Assembly: GCA_949358305.1 (NCBI GenBank)
Contig: OX442314.1
Span: 54,695,369-54,759,368, forward strand
Length of the DNA stretch: 64,000 nt
Reading direction: 5' to 3'
From: Strigamia acuminata
Taxonomy: Eukaryota > Arthropoda > Chilopoda > Geophilomorpha > Linotaeniidae
Shown here: piece by piece, positions 47,401 through 56,740 of the stretch
Layout: every line of letters starts with the position of its first letter
Numbering within the stretch: position 1 is the first letter of the stretch
The notes under the pieces: model-generated
The model's database searches: none
Told to the model about the DNA's origin: nothing
What the model saw: the letters and a program-made list of their open reading frames with translations, nothing else
Program-made: the position numbers and the translations under genes

Positions 47401-49188
47401 GCACCGGTGTTAAAGGTGTTTGACAACACGCGCCCATGCGAAATACACACGGACGCGTCGCAGGAGGGGTTGGGGGCAATACTGATGCAGGGGGATGAGA
47501 AAGGAATTTTGCACCCAGTATTATACGCGAGCCAAACGACGACGGACTGTGAGCAACGGTACCACTCCACAGAATTAGAATTGCTAGCGGTGGTGTGGGC
47601 GGTGCAGCAATTTCGGATGTATGTGTACGGGGGAGAGTTTGTGATTGTTACCGACTGCGAGGCGGTTAGATATGGGTTGAAAAAGAAGGAGCTGACCCCC
47701 CGCATCGGCAGATGGGTACTGCAATTGTCCGAGTACGATTTTAGAACCGTGCATCGGCCGGGGCTGCTAATGAGCCACGTCGACGCGCTCAGCAGAAATG
47801 CTGAACCGCGTCAACAGCCAGAAATTGAGGGAAATGAGGTGATGAGTCGATTTCGAGTGAACGAGATCAGATTAATGGGCGGAGACTGGCTGGAAGCGGC
47901 GCAGATGAGCGACATCGAGTGCAGGGAAATTAGAGACGCTTTGTTGCAAAATAATAACGAGGGGTTGACCGAGCGAATGCAGAATAAAATACGGCAGTTC
48001 ACACTCAAAAATGGACACGTATGCCATATTTTGAGAAGAAAGGGGGAAAAGAAGCGAAAACGAATTTATGTGCCAAAAGGGATACAGCGGCAAATAACGA
48101 GAGAAGTGCATGAGTCACACGGGCACCCGGCGACAGAGGGGACCATGGATGCGATTCTTAAAAGATTTTGGTTCCCGAGAATGCGGAAATTTGTGAAAGC
48201 CATTATTGGGTCCTGCGTCAAGTGTTTGATTTACAAGGAGCCAGGGGGACGGCGACCAGGGGCACTGAACGTGATAATTCGAGAGAAAGTGCCCTGGCAC
48301 ACGGTCCACCTGGACCACGTGGGGCCATTCCCAAAGAGCGGGGGTTACAAATATGTGCTGGTGGCAGTGTGCAATTACTCGAAGGTGACATTTTTGAGGG
48401 CAACAAAATCGACAAGCGCGAAAGAAACTTGCCGAAAATTGAGAGAGCTGTGTATGCGGATGTGGGTCCCCACGCGAGTCATCACCGATAGGGGAACCGC
48501 ATTTAAGAATAACGAGTTCGCCGAATTGTGTAACGAATTGGGGGTGGGACATGTCCTGACCTCCACCGAAAATCCAAGGGCCAACGGGCAAGTTGAGCGA
48601 ACAAACAGAACACTGGTGCCAATGATGGCGAGCTGCGTGGTGAAAGCGGATGGGAGTGACTGGGCGACGCATTTAAACCAGATCGAGGTCGCAATAAATT
48701 CGAGAACGAGCAGGAGCACCGGGAAGACACCGATGGAGGTGCTCTACGGATTCCAACCACGAACCGTCATTGAACCAAGATTGGCAGCGGTCGCGATCGA
48801 AGATAACGACGAAGAAGAGGCAGACTTTGAGCGGACACGAGACGAGGCGCACGACGCGCTCACAGCGGCGCAAGTGCGTCAAAAGAAAGCTTTTGATCGG
48901 CATCGGGGGCCGAATAAAATGTTTAAAGAGAGGGACGTGGTCGTTGTGCGGCGAAAGGCACTCGCGGCGCAAGGGGCGGCGGGGAAATTGTCAGCACTAT
49001 ATCGGGGGCCGTTGCAAATCGGGCGCAAGATCTCCGACACGGTGTATGAGGTCCAGAGCTTCGAGGACCCGCCTCGATACCGTGTCACGGCGCCAACGGA
49101 CCAAATAAAGCGGTGGGAAATCACCGACGATGCCGACAACGCGAGCGAGGACGAAGGCCAAGACGAGTCGGAGGACCGACTCAAGTAG
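44470..49188 (+). CDS. Element E Gag-Pol polyprotein, single 1572-aa ORF
   Basis: The ATG at 44470 may be preceded by usage of ATG 44509 (MDIPAVLAMI); I keep the longer frame. Gag region with an acidic stretch (ADEEDEEEEDDD), capsid-like EWLQIVEEYAKDY, then three CCHC knuckles at about 318-370 (CFKCGEEGHRANEC, CFGCKEAGHISANC, CFNCDASGHYANKC). The protease-like segment has the active site as GIDTQSELCL (D416), with Gln where Gly is expected. RT with MRICIDFRCLN and YMDD (846-849); RNase H HTDASQEGLG and STELELLAVVW; integrase HHCC (HESHGHPATEG...CVKC) and D1282, D1340, E1376. The stop lies 13 bp before the 3' LTR. No frameshift is needed for Pol. Confidence 0.93.
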   Translation: MVERFLNVKKKITMDIPAVLAMIARGEIPTVENLLVLRTEEMRPEMRKLGLTTFRKRKAEMAVEMWRAMRKAAGETVADEEDEEEEDDDQQIREVQETADPNATGTEKAVQLLIAQMQLQNSRRETRTAPKLPKFSGERDQTRTTTEWLQIVEEYAKDYHWTNTTKVTNAAAALEGAAKVWQENTGELERQYRDWARCFVRDFPDQELTLAEKQAMMQAPQKPDDTVEAYVHRKWAVCGKLKLNLAEARDYIVDGLRNKTVMSAIYLKSYSSIGEIIRDVKTIESRYVSAKSEIKSEFKTKLVVPREKVSVRKSHTACFKCGEEGHRANECTGEARCFGCKEAGHISANCPKVKCFNCDASGHYANKCPEPKRERKLTRPKEVKTHAIKKIVGEAMIPKFTTILTVAGRSCTAGIDTQSELCLVSKTFAGQAGIDEPKFAYKIRGFNYGLNQDEQIYLGRTKYRVEADGVTVDAVLFHVVDDEVMSTDIWVGQPFLEHQGVKMTMESGKILFCNTTTIDGGPRRIEPEIRTKPRALVTSEETVIDAHSINFIEMRVQGDDGAVYLCNELSNFDRLEVLEGVTSVEEGRMRIPVVNRGATAIQVRKGKKLGHVETINDAPSLQCSEVKRVESRESRGESIISLNDLKVGEGVSEENKLRLVGLVNEFRDCFATNLLEVGKFENLKMDIELTTDRAVNLRRYPYSAAQQREIDEMIRELEGAGFIRKSNSAFNSPIVVVRKKSGEMRICIDFRCLNEATVKEHFPCPRIEEIFDGTHDWVIFSVFDLAAGYYQVELTEGAQEKTAFSTMSNKWQFTRMPFGLVNAPFVFNRMMEMAFGHLPREIMRRYMDDLLQGAKSVDELFLKMRALLIEMRKSKLTLKLSKCHFLCGEVNFLGLRLTAEGLRPGLEKTSAIRNFPTPVDVRGVRSFLGLCGYFRRFVAGYAVKCRPLTNLTRKNEPFIWKKECEAAFRDLIGELVSAPVLKVFDNTRPCEIHTDASQEGLGAILMQGDEKGILHPVLYASQTTTDCEQRYHSTELELLAVVWAVQQFRMYVYGGEFVIVTDCEAVRYGLKKKELTPRIGRWVLQLSEYDFRTVHRPGLLMSHVDALSRNAEPRQQPEIEGNEVMSRFRVNEIRLMGGDWLEAAQMSDIECREIRDALLQNNNEGLTERMQNKIRQFTLKNGHVCHILRRKGEKKRKRIYVPKGIQRQITREVHESHGHPATEGTMDAILKRFWFPRMRKFVKAIIGSCVKCLIYKEPGGRRPGALNVIIREKVPWHTVHLDHVGPFPKSGGYKYVLVAVCNYSKVTFLRATKSTSAKETCRKLRELCMRMWVPTRVITDRGTAFKNNEFAELCNELGVGHVLTSTENPRANGQVERTNRTLVPMMASCVVKADGSDWATHLNQIEVAINSRTSRSTGKTPMEVLYGFQPRTVIEPRLAAVAIEDNDEEEADFERTRDEAHDALTAAQVRQKKAFDRHRGPNKMFKERDVVVVRRKALAAQGAAGKLSALYRGPLQIGRKISDTVYEVQSFEDPPRYRVTAPTDQIKRWEITDDADNASEDEGQDESEDRLK

Positions 49189-49201
49189 TCGGATGGTCGA
49201 G

Positions 49202-49456
49202 TGTGGAGTGGAAAGGCGCGGTGCAGAAAGACAACACCAGGGGGCGACAGGATCGACAACAAGACGCGCGCGCCAACGCGAGGAATGTGAACATCGAGTT
49301 GAAAAGATTAAAAGATTAAAAACCATTTTTGTATATTCTTTGTAAAATAAAGCATTCCTGTTAAATCTAGAGAACTGACTGGTTGTGTGGCCATTTTGGC
49401 AACAGTTATTTTAACAGTTTTCAACAAGTTTTTGAGAGAGAAACAATAACTTTACA
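49202..49456 (+). repeat. 3' LTR of element E
   Basis: 255 bp. The sequence just upstream (GGATGGTCGAG) is a poor polypurine tract, unlike those of A, B and F. Confidence 0.92.
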
Positions 49457-49904
49457 ACATAAAAGAGTCTTTTTCTACCAGAGACAAGGCGGTGTGAATA
49501 CTTTCCATTTTGAAATGGTTGAAAACTAAGAAGGAATTGAGGGGTTTAAGATTAATAATAGGGCGAAAACCGCCATCTTTTTTAGAAACTAGAAAAAGAA
49601 AACTAATTATTTGACCTTTGCAGGGGAGAACCGGATAAGCGGCCCCTTTAAGGATCATGGCCTCAACTTCCTCTCTGATCAATTCATGTTTAACCCGGTC
49701 GAAAATCGGTGTACAAAATTCTGTTTGAACAGGTGTATTTAAAAATTCCAATTTTATCCCTTTGACCGTATCGAGGACCCAAGAATCTGAAGTGATAAAG
49801 GACCAAGTGTCGTGACAAAGAGGTAAACGTCCAGATGAGAAACAGACGTCGGGGAAGGAAAAGTGGCTACACCAGGCCGTTACCGTTTCTAGCGAAGCCG
49901 CCAC
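49457..49904 (-). CDS. Element D reverse transcriptase, N-terminal part
   Basis: Frame from about 49904 overlapping the gag 3' end (no ATG at its beginning, so the start is unclear). It carries the RT fingers: EVEAMILKGAAYPV, FLFLVSKKDGGFRPIINLKPLN, and HFKMESIHTALSLV. It is broken at 49457 by element E; the remainder is at 42686-44074, with one ACAT copy extra. Confidence 0.88.
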
Positions 49905-51480
49905 GACCCCTTCCCCGGTTGTTGGGGAAGGGGCTTTTACGAAAGGGCTGCTGTTGCCCTTTGTTGTAATCCGGGGTACGGAAGCTTCTACTCTGATCCC
50001 TGTCGTCCTGTCGTGCGTGGGAATAATCTCTGCGCTGAAAATTCTCGACGGGGCGACTAAAATTACAACGGATTCGACTATCGCGGCGCGTACCCTTGGC
50101 GGGGTTTTTACTCCTGGCTCTATCCACCGATGCGAATTGATCGGCTTGCTTTTCTAAAAGGAAAAAACAAAAAGTTTTGTAAAAGTGCTTTTTGAATATT
50201 TTTCAAAATCGATAATATGGATTACCGAATCTCTCGAAAAATTGTCCCTGAAAAAGGGTATCGCCCTCCGAATTTCGGAAATGTTTCACCATGTCGGATT
50301 TCTTTGTGCCCAAACCCTGAACGACATTAAACCGTCGTTCGTCGCTAATTGCATTCATAGCGTTTCGAACTTGTTGGAAAATGGCTTTGTTGGCGTAAAG
50401 CAATTCTTCTTTGTTCATGGGGTCGTTTGTTGACGAACGATCGTAGATTCTGGCCGTAATCGATCCAACACGCGCCATCATGCCGTTTAATCGACGCAAA
50501 AAACGTTCTCGCGGAATGGAGAAGGACGTGTTTCGTGCCCCCACGTAGGCTTCCACATCTTCGTCCATCTTCTTCCTCTTCAAAAAGGGAACCTGACGAG
50601 TTGGGCAGGGAAAATCGGCTTTAAAGCTGTTATTCTTGGCCGTTGAAGTCGGTTTGCTTAAAATTCGCACAATTTCTTTGGCCGACGCTTCGTGGAGAAA
50701 AGGCGCATCCTCGTCGTTGTTATCGGAATCGTCCGACGAACGTTCTGAGTCCCCGTCTAAATGGGACGGAGTTGTGCGCGAGGAAACGGACTGTTTTCCT
50801 CTCTTGTCAAGCTCCCGCTTAAGACGCAAGATTTCACGGTCCTTTCGGGACAATTTTGCGGTAATCGGTCGCTCTTCATCCGACGAGCTAGAGCGAGAAG
50901 TGGAGTCCGAATCGTACTCTAAAACATCCGACTACAACCAGTCAGAAACGAGAGTGTGAATATTTTTAAAAACAATCCTTTTATATTTTCAAAAAAGGTT
51001 ACTTACGTGATTTACAGACTGAGTCGACCCCCACTCGTCTCTACGAGATCGAGACATTTCGGATCGCTCGGTAGACTCCTCCCGCTGAAGAGGAGCCCCA
51101 CCTGCCTGATTTTGCGAGAAAGCCATAAATATGAGCTTCTCGATTGCTTGGGACGACAGTCCCAAGTCGGTAACGGGCGCCGAATTTTTCGCGGCTTGCG
51201 AGTCGGTAAATTCGGCCCCGATCGAATTCCGTACGTCGTTGAAACGTTCATCTAACTGCTCGATCTCCTCGCCTGACGGAACGTTGACGATGGACCCATC
51301 TAATAGGATTCTCGATGAGGATGGAGATGCGACGGGATCGCGATGAACATCAGCGCGTGTCGTGACGACGTTAGGCTTAGCTGTGGGCAAGCGTCCACGC
51401 GGTTCCCGTGCTTTTTTGGCGTTGGAAACATCACTGGATTCATTGGATGGCTTCTTACCTCTCGGTTTAGTAGGACCCAT
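49867..51480 (-). CDS. Element D Gag, three exons with two short introns
   Basis: Start ATG 51478-51480 (MGPTKPRGKKPSNESS). Exon 1 51480-51007, exon 2 50931-50226, exon 3 50153-49867, total 488 codons plus stop. Intron 1 (51006-50932, 75 nt) has GTAAGT...TTGTAG, phase 0. Intron 2 (50225-50154, 72 nt) has GTAATC...TTTTAG, phase 1. Both keep the frame, and read unspliced they end the ORF within a few codons. The product has a Ser/Asp/Arg-rich N-terminus, a helical central region (SRKDREILRLKRELDKRG; NPMNKEELLYANKAIFQQV) and a Gln/Arg/Gly-rich basic tail (NNRGRGRGGFARNGNG) likely to bind nucleic acid. No CCHC knuckle is seen. Confidence 0.75.
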
Positions 51481-51578
51481 CGTGAAATGAAGGTAAACGA
51501 TGCAAAAAAGCGAAAAAACCAAAGAATAACCAAATTTAAACTTGGACGCGCAAAAACGCGTGCAAAAAACTTGGCTAG

Positions 51579-51713
51579 TAAAATTGGACTGGGGTCAGGT
51601 CTCGGGCTAGACCATAAGTAGGGGTCAACCCCTCCACCTGGTATTTTTTCTTTAAAGTACTAGTATTTATTTTAATAATTGGACAAGCCTATAGTTAACA
51701 ACATTTATTGCCT
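51579..51713. repeat. Right inverted terminal repeat of element D
   Basis: Exact reverse complement of 41155-41289. The 18-bp extension 51714-51731 is matched in the internal complementary region. Confidence 0.93.
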
Positions 51714-51731
51714 AAGCTGTAATATAATTGA

Positions 51732-52185
51732 AAAAAAGAAAAGAAAAACACCAAATTCACAGAAACTTAAAAAAAACTCCAATGAACGATATTAAAATAA
51801 CGATACATATATCAGCACCACAAGATGGCGCCATCAACCGCCGGTCTCGAAACTATTAACCAATCCCGTCGCTCTATCAATTTTGGGCAACAGATAGCGC
51901 CAAATTCGAATCTTGAACAATGAATTCATAGAAATAAAATGGACTCACAATTTGCAATAAATATTCTTGTCTGAGCTTGGACGAGCACTAATGTTAGTGT
52001 TCGTCCAAGGTCTAAGGTCGAAGTCCTGATGGTCTTGGATTTAATCGGGAGCACATACGAATCATCTTTTCGTTTCGCTCATGTCTGATGAACTCGATCT
52101 TTAGAAAACCTGGCGTAAAACCAAATTGGCAACCCAGAAAACTAACAAGGGAACCACATGAATAAGTCATTTTAGATTTTGGCCA
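51732..52185. other. Host sequence right of element D
   Basis: A-rich start, then unique sequence. CAAGATGGCGCCATC (about 51820-51836) is a palindromic pair of YY1-like sites. No gene seen. Confidence 0.4.
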
Positions 52186-53247
52186 AATTTTGGCCAAATG
52201 ATGTCTAAAGTGAGCTTAATAATTGCCTAAATTTTTAAATCTCTACGGTCAGCTGATTAACCATGGTAATTATCCCAAATCTGTACTCTTTTTGGGCTCT
52301 AGTAGACATTGAGTGAAAAAGCTGTGTGTAGGGATATGGTAAACAACTGGTTGCTGAGCAACAACTCCAGGAAAATAGTTCAGGAGCACTAATCCAGAAC
52401 TATTTTTTCTGGAGTTGTTTTCTGGTCACATGGTCACATCCAGAAATTTTAATGACATCATTCCACTTCTTGTAATGGATGCCTTCACACACATTGCTGG
52501 TAAGATAATAAAATTAATCAATAATAATTAATAAAATAATAAATTTTAATATAATTTAATTTGTGTAGGTTTATAATTCTGCCATCCAGGGTTTGTGTGA
52601 GTTCTGGCGTTAATTTTGGCTGCGGAATCGGATTCTACGTCGAAAACTGGCCCAGGGACGTTGCAGGCGACGCTCACGAACGACGCAGCGAGTGAAAACC
52701 GGGTTTGGTGTCATTCGCCCACTAAGTTATTTCAAGTGGCGTACTGCCCGGAAGCCAACAAACGGGGGCAGTTTTGATTATGCAATCATTATTATTATTG
52801 TTAATTAGATTTATAAAATTACAGTGTGTAGATTGGCTTAATTTAATATTTTTTTTTATTAAATGACAACTGCAAACCATTAAATTTCTTTTTAATTTCT
52901 TTATATAATTTTCCCAATTTATGAGATGAGCATTGTTTTGTTTACGATGCTCGATGCTTAATTCATTTTTTTTTACATTAGCAATAACAGTCTATCACAT
53001 GATATCCAAAATAAAAACAACATAAACATATCTTTAAACGACAATGTGCACATTGGATAAAGCACTGATTGTTACAATTATTTTTTTCGCAAATAAGTCC
53101 ATTATCACTGCTGCCCCCGTTTCACTCAAAATGTTTACTAGAGCCCAAATAGTGTACAGATTTGGGATAATTACCATGGTTAATCAGCTGACCGTGGAGA
53201 TTTAAAAATTTAGGCAATTATTAAGCTCACTTTCGACATCATTTGGT
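52186..53247. mobile_element. Non-autonomous TIR element (~1.06 kb)
   Basis: About 130-bp inverted repeats, 52186-52316 and 53122-53247, about 90% identical, beginning AATTTTGRCCAAATGATGTC on the inward reading. The interior has a 22-bp-arm hairpin (52360-52419), AT-rich stretches and a GC-richer patch (about 52600-52760), but no transposase. A clear target duplication could not be assigned, so the superfamily is open. ATGGATGCC...GCTG|GTAAGATA ... TTTGTGTAG (52478-52569) resembles an exon and intron but leads to a stop at once. Confidence 0.65.
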
Positions 53248-53325
53248 CAAAATTGTTGGAACCAACTGAATTTAAGAGTTGTGAACATGACGAACAAAAT
53301 TTTAATTTGTATGCTTAAGCTTAGT

Positions 53326-54231
53326 TTAATGTTTTTTCAAATTATGATTTTTCAGTTGTACACTGTGAACACAAGAATAAGCGCACAAATGGCACTTGAA
53401 TAGTTTTTTCCGGGTATGGGTAGCAATATGTTTTTTTAAATTCCCACTTTGAACACAAGAATAAGTGCACAAATGACATTTGAATAGTTTTTCCCCAGTA
53501 TGAGTTGCAATATGTTTTTTTAAATCCCCACTTTGAACACAAGAATAAGCACACAAATGGCACTTGAAAGCTTTTTCCCCCGTATGAGTCGCAATATGTA
53601 GTTTTAATGCTCCACTTGCAATGCAGGAATAAGCACACAAGTGACACTTGAATGGTTTTTCCCCCGTATGAGTTGCAATATGTAGTTTTAATGTTCCGCT
53701 TGCAATGCAAGAATAAGCACAGAAATGGCACTTGAAGGGCTTTTCACCGGTGTGAGTTAATAAATGTTTTTTTAGATTCCCGTTTTGACTACAGGAATAA
53801 GCACACAAATGGCACTTGAATGGTTTTTCACCTGCATGCATTAACAAATGAGTTTTTAAATTCCCACTTCTAACACAAGAATAAGCACACAAATGGCACT
53901 TGAATGGTTTTTCCCCAGTATGAGTTAATAAATGTCTTTTTAGATCTCCACTTTGACTGCAGAAAAAAGCACAAAAATTACATTTGAAAGGCTTTTCACC
54001 AGTGTGTTTAAGCATGTGATTTTTCAATTGCGAATAATATGAGCACGAATAGGCTCACAGATTGCAACACAAATCAATTACCGGTGATTGCGAACCGGAA
54101 GATCCGCCACGACTTAACAACAGTTCAATGTCCACTTGCTTTTGCGAATCGACATGGTTGCCGTCGTCAACAAGACTTTCTTCGTCGTCGAATGAATCGT
54201 GCATTACTACGTTTTCGTTCATTTCCGCCAT
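53326..54231 (-). pseudogene. ZNF2: C2H2 zinc-finger paralogue with an in-frame stop in finger 1
   Basis: The ATG at 54229-54231 (MAEMNENVVMHDSFDDEESL) aligns to ZNF1. After 58 codons the second Cys of the first finger is replaced by TGA (54055-54057), in frame. Beyond it the frame is open with the rest of finger 1 and eight intact C2H2 fingers to the stop at 53326. The acidic N-terminus is shorter than in ZNF1. It could still give a 233-aa protein from the internal ATG 54025-54027. A young pseudogene or N-terminally truncated gene are both possible; a sequencing error would need excluding. Confidence 0.8.
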
Positions 54232-54304
54232 TTCAAACTATAAATGTGACGTGTGCTGGTTCGGGTTTCTAACGCTTCAATGGAGATTGAAGAAAGAAAT
54301 TCGT

Positions 54305-54340
54305 CTTTTTATAGCACAATGCAATTACGTCGTCTATGCG
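54305..54340 (-). promoter_or_regulatory. Promoter of ZNF2 (TATA box plus conserved upstream box)
   Basis: Minus-strand TATAAAAAG (54305-54313) and CGCATAGACGACGTA (54326-54340) match the layout before ZNF1. Confidence 0.5.
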
Positions 54341-54399
54341 TGTTCGTCGTCCAATGACTGAATGAATCATTCAAAAGTCGTGTGGACCCAACGGTAGAG

Positions 54400-55614
54400 T
54401 CATCTAATAAATATCAGAAAATTGAATTTATGGAAAGAAATAATTCGGTTTGTTATAGAAAGTTTGAATATTTGAAATTGAAATGATTGCTCGTCGTCGT
54501 CCGTTGTTTCGCAATTCCTTTTCCGTTTGCCCACGGAAGAATTTCTTAATAAGGATTTCTTACTCCTCATTTGCTGCGTGCAGGCGGCCATCTTGGTGGC
54601 GATCGCCGTCAAAAGATTGCATTTGACCAGAACGATTAAACTGGCGTCGTCGTTCACGAAGTTCACAAAGTTGGCAATCGTCTTCAGAATGGTGTCGTGT
54701 CGTTTTTCGTGCTTCGGGTCGACGAGAAACGACATGAGAGCCTCCAATCCGCCGTTTGCTCGCACGCGAAGGCGATTGAAGGCTTCGGTGCTGTACAAAT
54801 GCAAAGCCGACAGATATTCGTCCACAATTTTGTCGTTTTCGTCCGACACTTGATTGAGCTTGTTGATGAAGTGAGGTATCGCGCCGGCGATGCTGACCAT
54901 TGGCGGAATTTCGTTTTGACGTAGTAGGTTAATCAACACTTTGACGCACCCTCGTCTGATCGATTGGTCGGCGTTTTCGAGGTGGCCGACGACGAGGGAA
55001 ATGTGTTCGCAGTTGAGTGGACAATTGCGAGTCAAGCGATGCAACGCGTGCAGCGCACTTACCAAGATGGCATTCTGGGTGGAGTTGAGGTGCGAAGCGA
55101 CCACGTCGACACCTTTTTGGTCCATAATTTCGCGGCAGTGGTTGGCGGTGTTTGCCAGACGTTTGATCACTTTGATCGCCGATTGTTGACTCGCTGGGTT
55201 GGTCGTGGTTTGCAGGAATTCGAGTACGGTCACGACCGCGCCCGCACTGTGCATTGTGGCGATTGTGGCGTCCGGGGAGAGGTTGGCGAGGATGCGACAA
55301 GCGCGGTCACGCATTTCTTCGCTGTCGATTGATTTGAGTATGGAGATTAAGGATGAAATCGTTTGCGGGTTTGACATGAGTTGACGACTCTCGGCTTCCG
55401 CGCAGCATTTCTCCGCGATGCTGAGTGCGAGGCGGAGCTTTTTCGCGTTCGGAGTGCCGAGTGTTGCGAGTAAGTTGCGCAAACCGCCGTTTTCGCGCAG
55501 TTTTTTCACCGATTGCAGCGAATATGAATTGAAATATTTTGTTCGCAGTCCAATTAACGCTTTTAATACGGTTTCGGACGATCCGCTGCCGAGCGAATTG
55601 ACCAAATCGTTCAT
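54400..55614 (-). CDS. Armadillo-repeat protein, ARMC5-like N-terminal region
   Basis: 404 aa from ATG 55612-55614 (MNDLVNSLGSGSSETVLKAL). Successive armadillo repeats cover about residues 1-350: LRENGGLRNLLATLGTPN, RDRACRILANLSPDATIATM, SAIKVIKRLANTANHCREIM, LHRLTRNCPLNCEHIS, RGCVKVLINLLRQNEIPPMV, RLRVRANGGLEALMSFL. The order and wording recall the N-terminal domain of ARMC5, which in vertebrates also has a C-terminal BTB domain linking it to cullin-3. Here the frame ends after a basic stretch (KRKRNCETTDDDEQ) and about 30 unremarkable residues, with no BTB. Either further exons are missing or this is a short relative. ZNF2 lies just downstream in the same orientation. Intact frame and no transposon within it suggest a real host gene. 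Confidence 0.7.
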   Translation of the reverse strand: MNDLVNSLGSGSSETVLKALIGLRTKYFNSYSLQSVKKLRENGGLRNLLATLGTPNAKKLRLALSIAEKCCAEAESRQLMSNPQTISSLISILKSIDSEEMRDRACRILANLSPDATIATMHSAGAVVTVLEFLQTTTNPASQQSAIKVIKRLANTANHCREIMDQKGVDVVASHLNSTQNAILVSALHALHRLTRNCPLNCEHISLVVGHLENADQSIRRGCVKVLINLLRQNEIPPMVSIAGAIPHFINKLNQVSDENDKIVDEYLSALHLYSTEAFNRLRVRANGGLEALMSFLVDPKHEKRHDTILKTIANFVNFVNDDASLIVLVKCNLLTAIATKMAACTQQMRSKKSLLRNSSVGKRKRNCETTDDDEQSFQFQIFKLSITNRIISFHKFNFLIFIR

Positions 55615-55928
55615 TTGAGCGGTTTTAATTAATAAAAATAAAAAATAAAAAACTGCTCGTGTAGCAAAGTCAATCGTGGAATGAAAAGTGGGTTTTCGGA
55701 AAACCCGAAATGTACTTGATACGAGACGAAAGCTCCGCCGTGACCATCGACCGGAAATGATGTGACGTCAAAGCTGATTGAATGTGACGTAACCGATTCT
55801 GTAACAATGTTATTTTAAAAATCCAAAATGAAATGCACTAATTATAAAAACAGAAAGCAGCAACCGTGTTGAATTTAAGAGTTGTGAAGATGACGAACAA
55901 AATGTTAATTTGTATGCTTAAGCTTAGT
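55615..55928 (-). promoter_or_regulatory. Upstream region of the ARMC5-like gene and 3' flank of ZNF3
   Basis: 55723-55802 carries TGACGTCA (full CRE), TGACGTAA and CCGGAAAT (ETS-like), and is an ~80-bp near-copy of 40982-41058. From about 55820 the sequence is homologous to the 3' flank of ZNF1. No gene seen. Confidence 0.5.
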
Positions 55929-56740
55929 TTAATGTTTTTTCAAGACATGTTTTTTCAGTTGCACACTGTGAACACTAGAATAAGCGCACAAATAACACTT
56001 GAATGGTTTTTTCCCCGTATGAGTTGCAATATGTTGTTTTAAATTCCCACTTCTAACACAAGAGTAAGCACACAAATGGCACTTGAATGGTTTTTCCCCC
56101 GTATGTATGAATAAATGATTTTTCAAATCCCCACTTTGAACACAAGAATAAGCACACAAATGGCACTTGAATCGTTTTTCCCCCGTATGGGTTGCAATAT
56201 GTTGTTTTAAAGTCCCACTTTGAATGCAGGAATAAGCACACAAATGACATTTGAATGATTTTTCCCCCGTATGGGTTGCAATGTGGCTTTTTAATGCCCC
56301 ACTTCGAGCACAAGAATAAGTGCACAAATGACACTTGAATGGTTTTTTTCCGGTATGGACTATCAGATGCGTTTTTAAATCCCCACTTCTAATACAAGAA
56401 AAGGCACACAAATGACACTTGAATGGTTTTTCCCCCGTGTGGATTAACAGATGCCTTTTTAAATCCCCATTTTGAACACAAGAAAAAGTACACAAATGGC
56501 ACTTGAATGATTTTTCTCCCATATGAGTTAATAAATGTCTATTTAGAGTTCCACTTTGACTGCTGGAATAAGCACAAAAATTGCATGTGAATGGCTTTTC
56601 ACTGGTGTGTTTAAGCATGTGTTGTTTCAATCGCGAATAATATGAACACGAATAATCACACAGATTGCAACACAAAGCCGACTCCGCCGCGTCAATTACC
56701 GGTGATTGCAAACCGGTAGATCCGCCACGATATAACACTT
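55929..56740 (-). pseudogene. ZNF3: C2H2 zinc-finger paralogue, 5' end removed by element F
   Basis: Nine C2H2 fingers on the minus strand, from CNLCDYSCSYYSRLKQHMLKH to a last finger ending H-x4-H, preceded by the conserved VLYRGGSTGLQSPVIDAAES. The upstream acidic N-terminus and promoter are absent because the element F LTR starts at 56741. The open frame continues about 17 codons into antisense LTR (MGQISAWREIFNPHAHH), which is not ZNF sequence. In ZNF1 the same junction lies inside KQQQVLYRGG. The 5' part may survive beyond the right end of the window. Confidence 0.85.

Larger units (their letters stand above)
44075..49456 (+). mobile_element. Element E: compact 5.4-kb Ty3/Gypsy retrotransposon
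   Basis: LTRs of 255 bp at 44075-44329 and 49202-49456 (one difference seen: T44084 versus G49211), tRNA-Leu-like PBS, a single gag-pol ORF and target duplication ACAT (44071-44074, 49457-49460). It is inserted in the RT gene of element D in opposite orientation. The ORF is uninterrupted. Confidence 0.95.
41108..51731 (-). mobile_element. Element D: DIRS-type tyrosine-recombinase retroelement, interrupted by element E
   Basis: On the minus strand: gag with two introns (51480-49867), RT-RNase H (49904 to 42686, split by E) and tyrosine recombinase (42660-41575). The ends are 135-bp perfect inverted repeats (41155-41289 and 51579-51713) with unequal outer extensions. An internal complementary region at 41478-41581 is complementary to both extensions. 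This is the diagnostic DIRS terminal architecture, in which the internal region templates circle formation. Without E the element is about 5.2 kb. The D frames are intact except for E. Confidence 0.93.

Noticed and set aside
52478-52760. Two-exon gene inside the TIR element
   Set aside because: The ATG, GTAAGATA donor and TTTGTGTAG acceptor are present, but splicing leads to an immediate stop and the GC-rich patch shows no recognisable protein.
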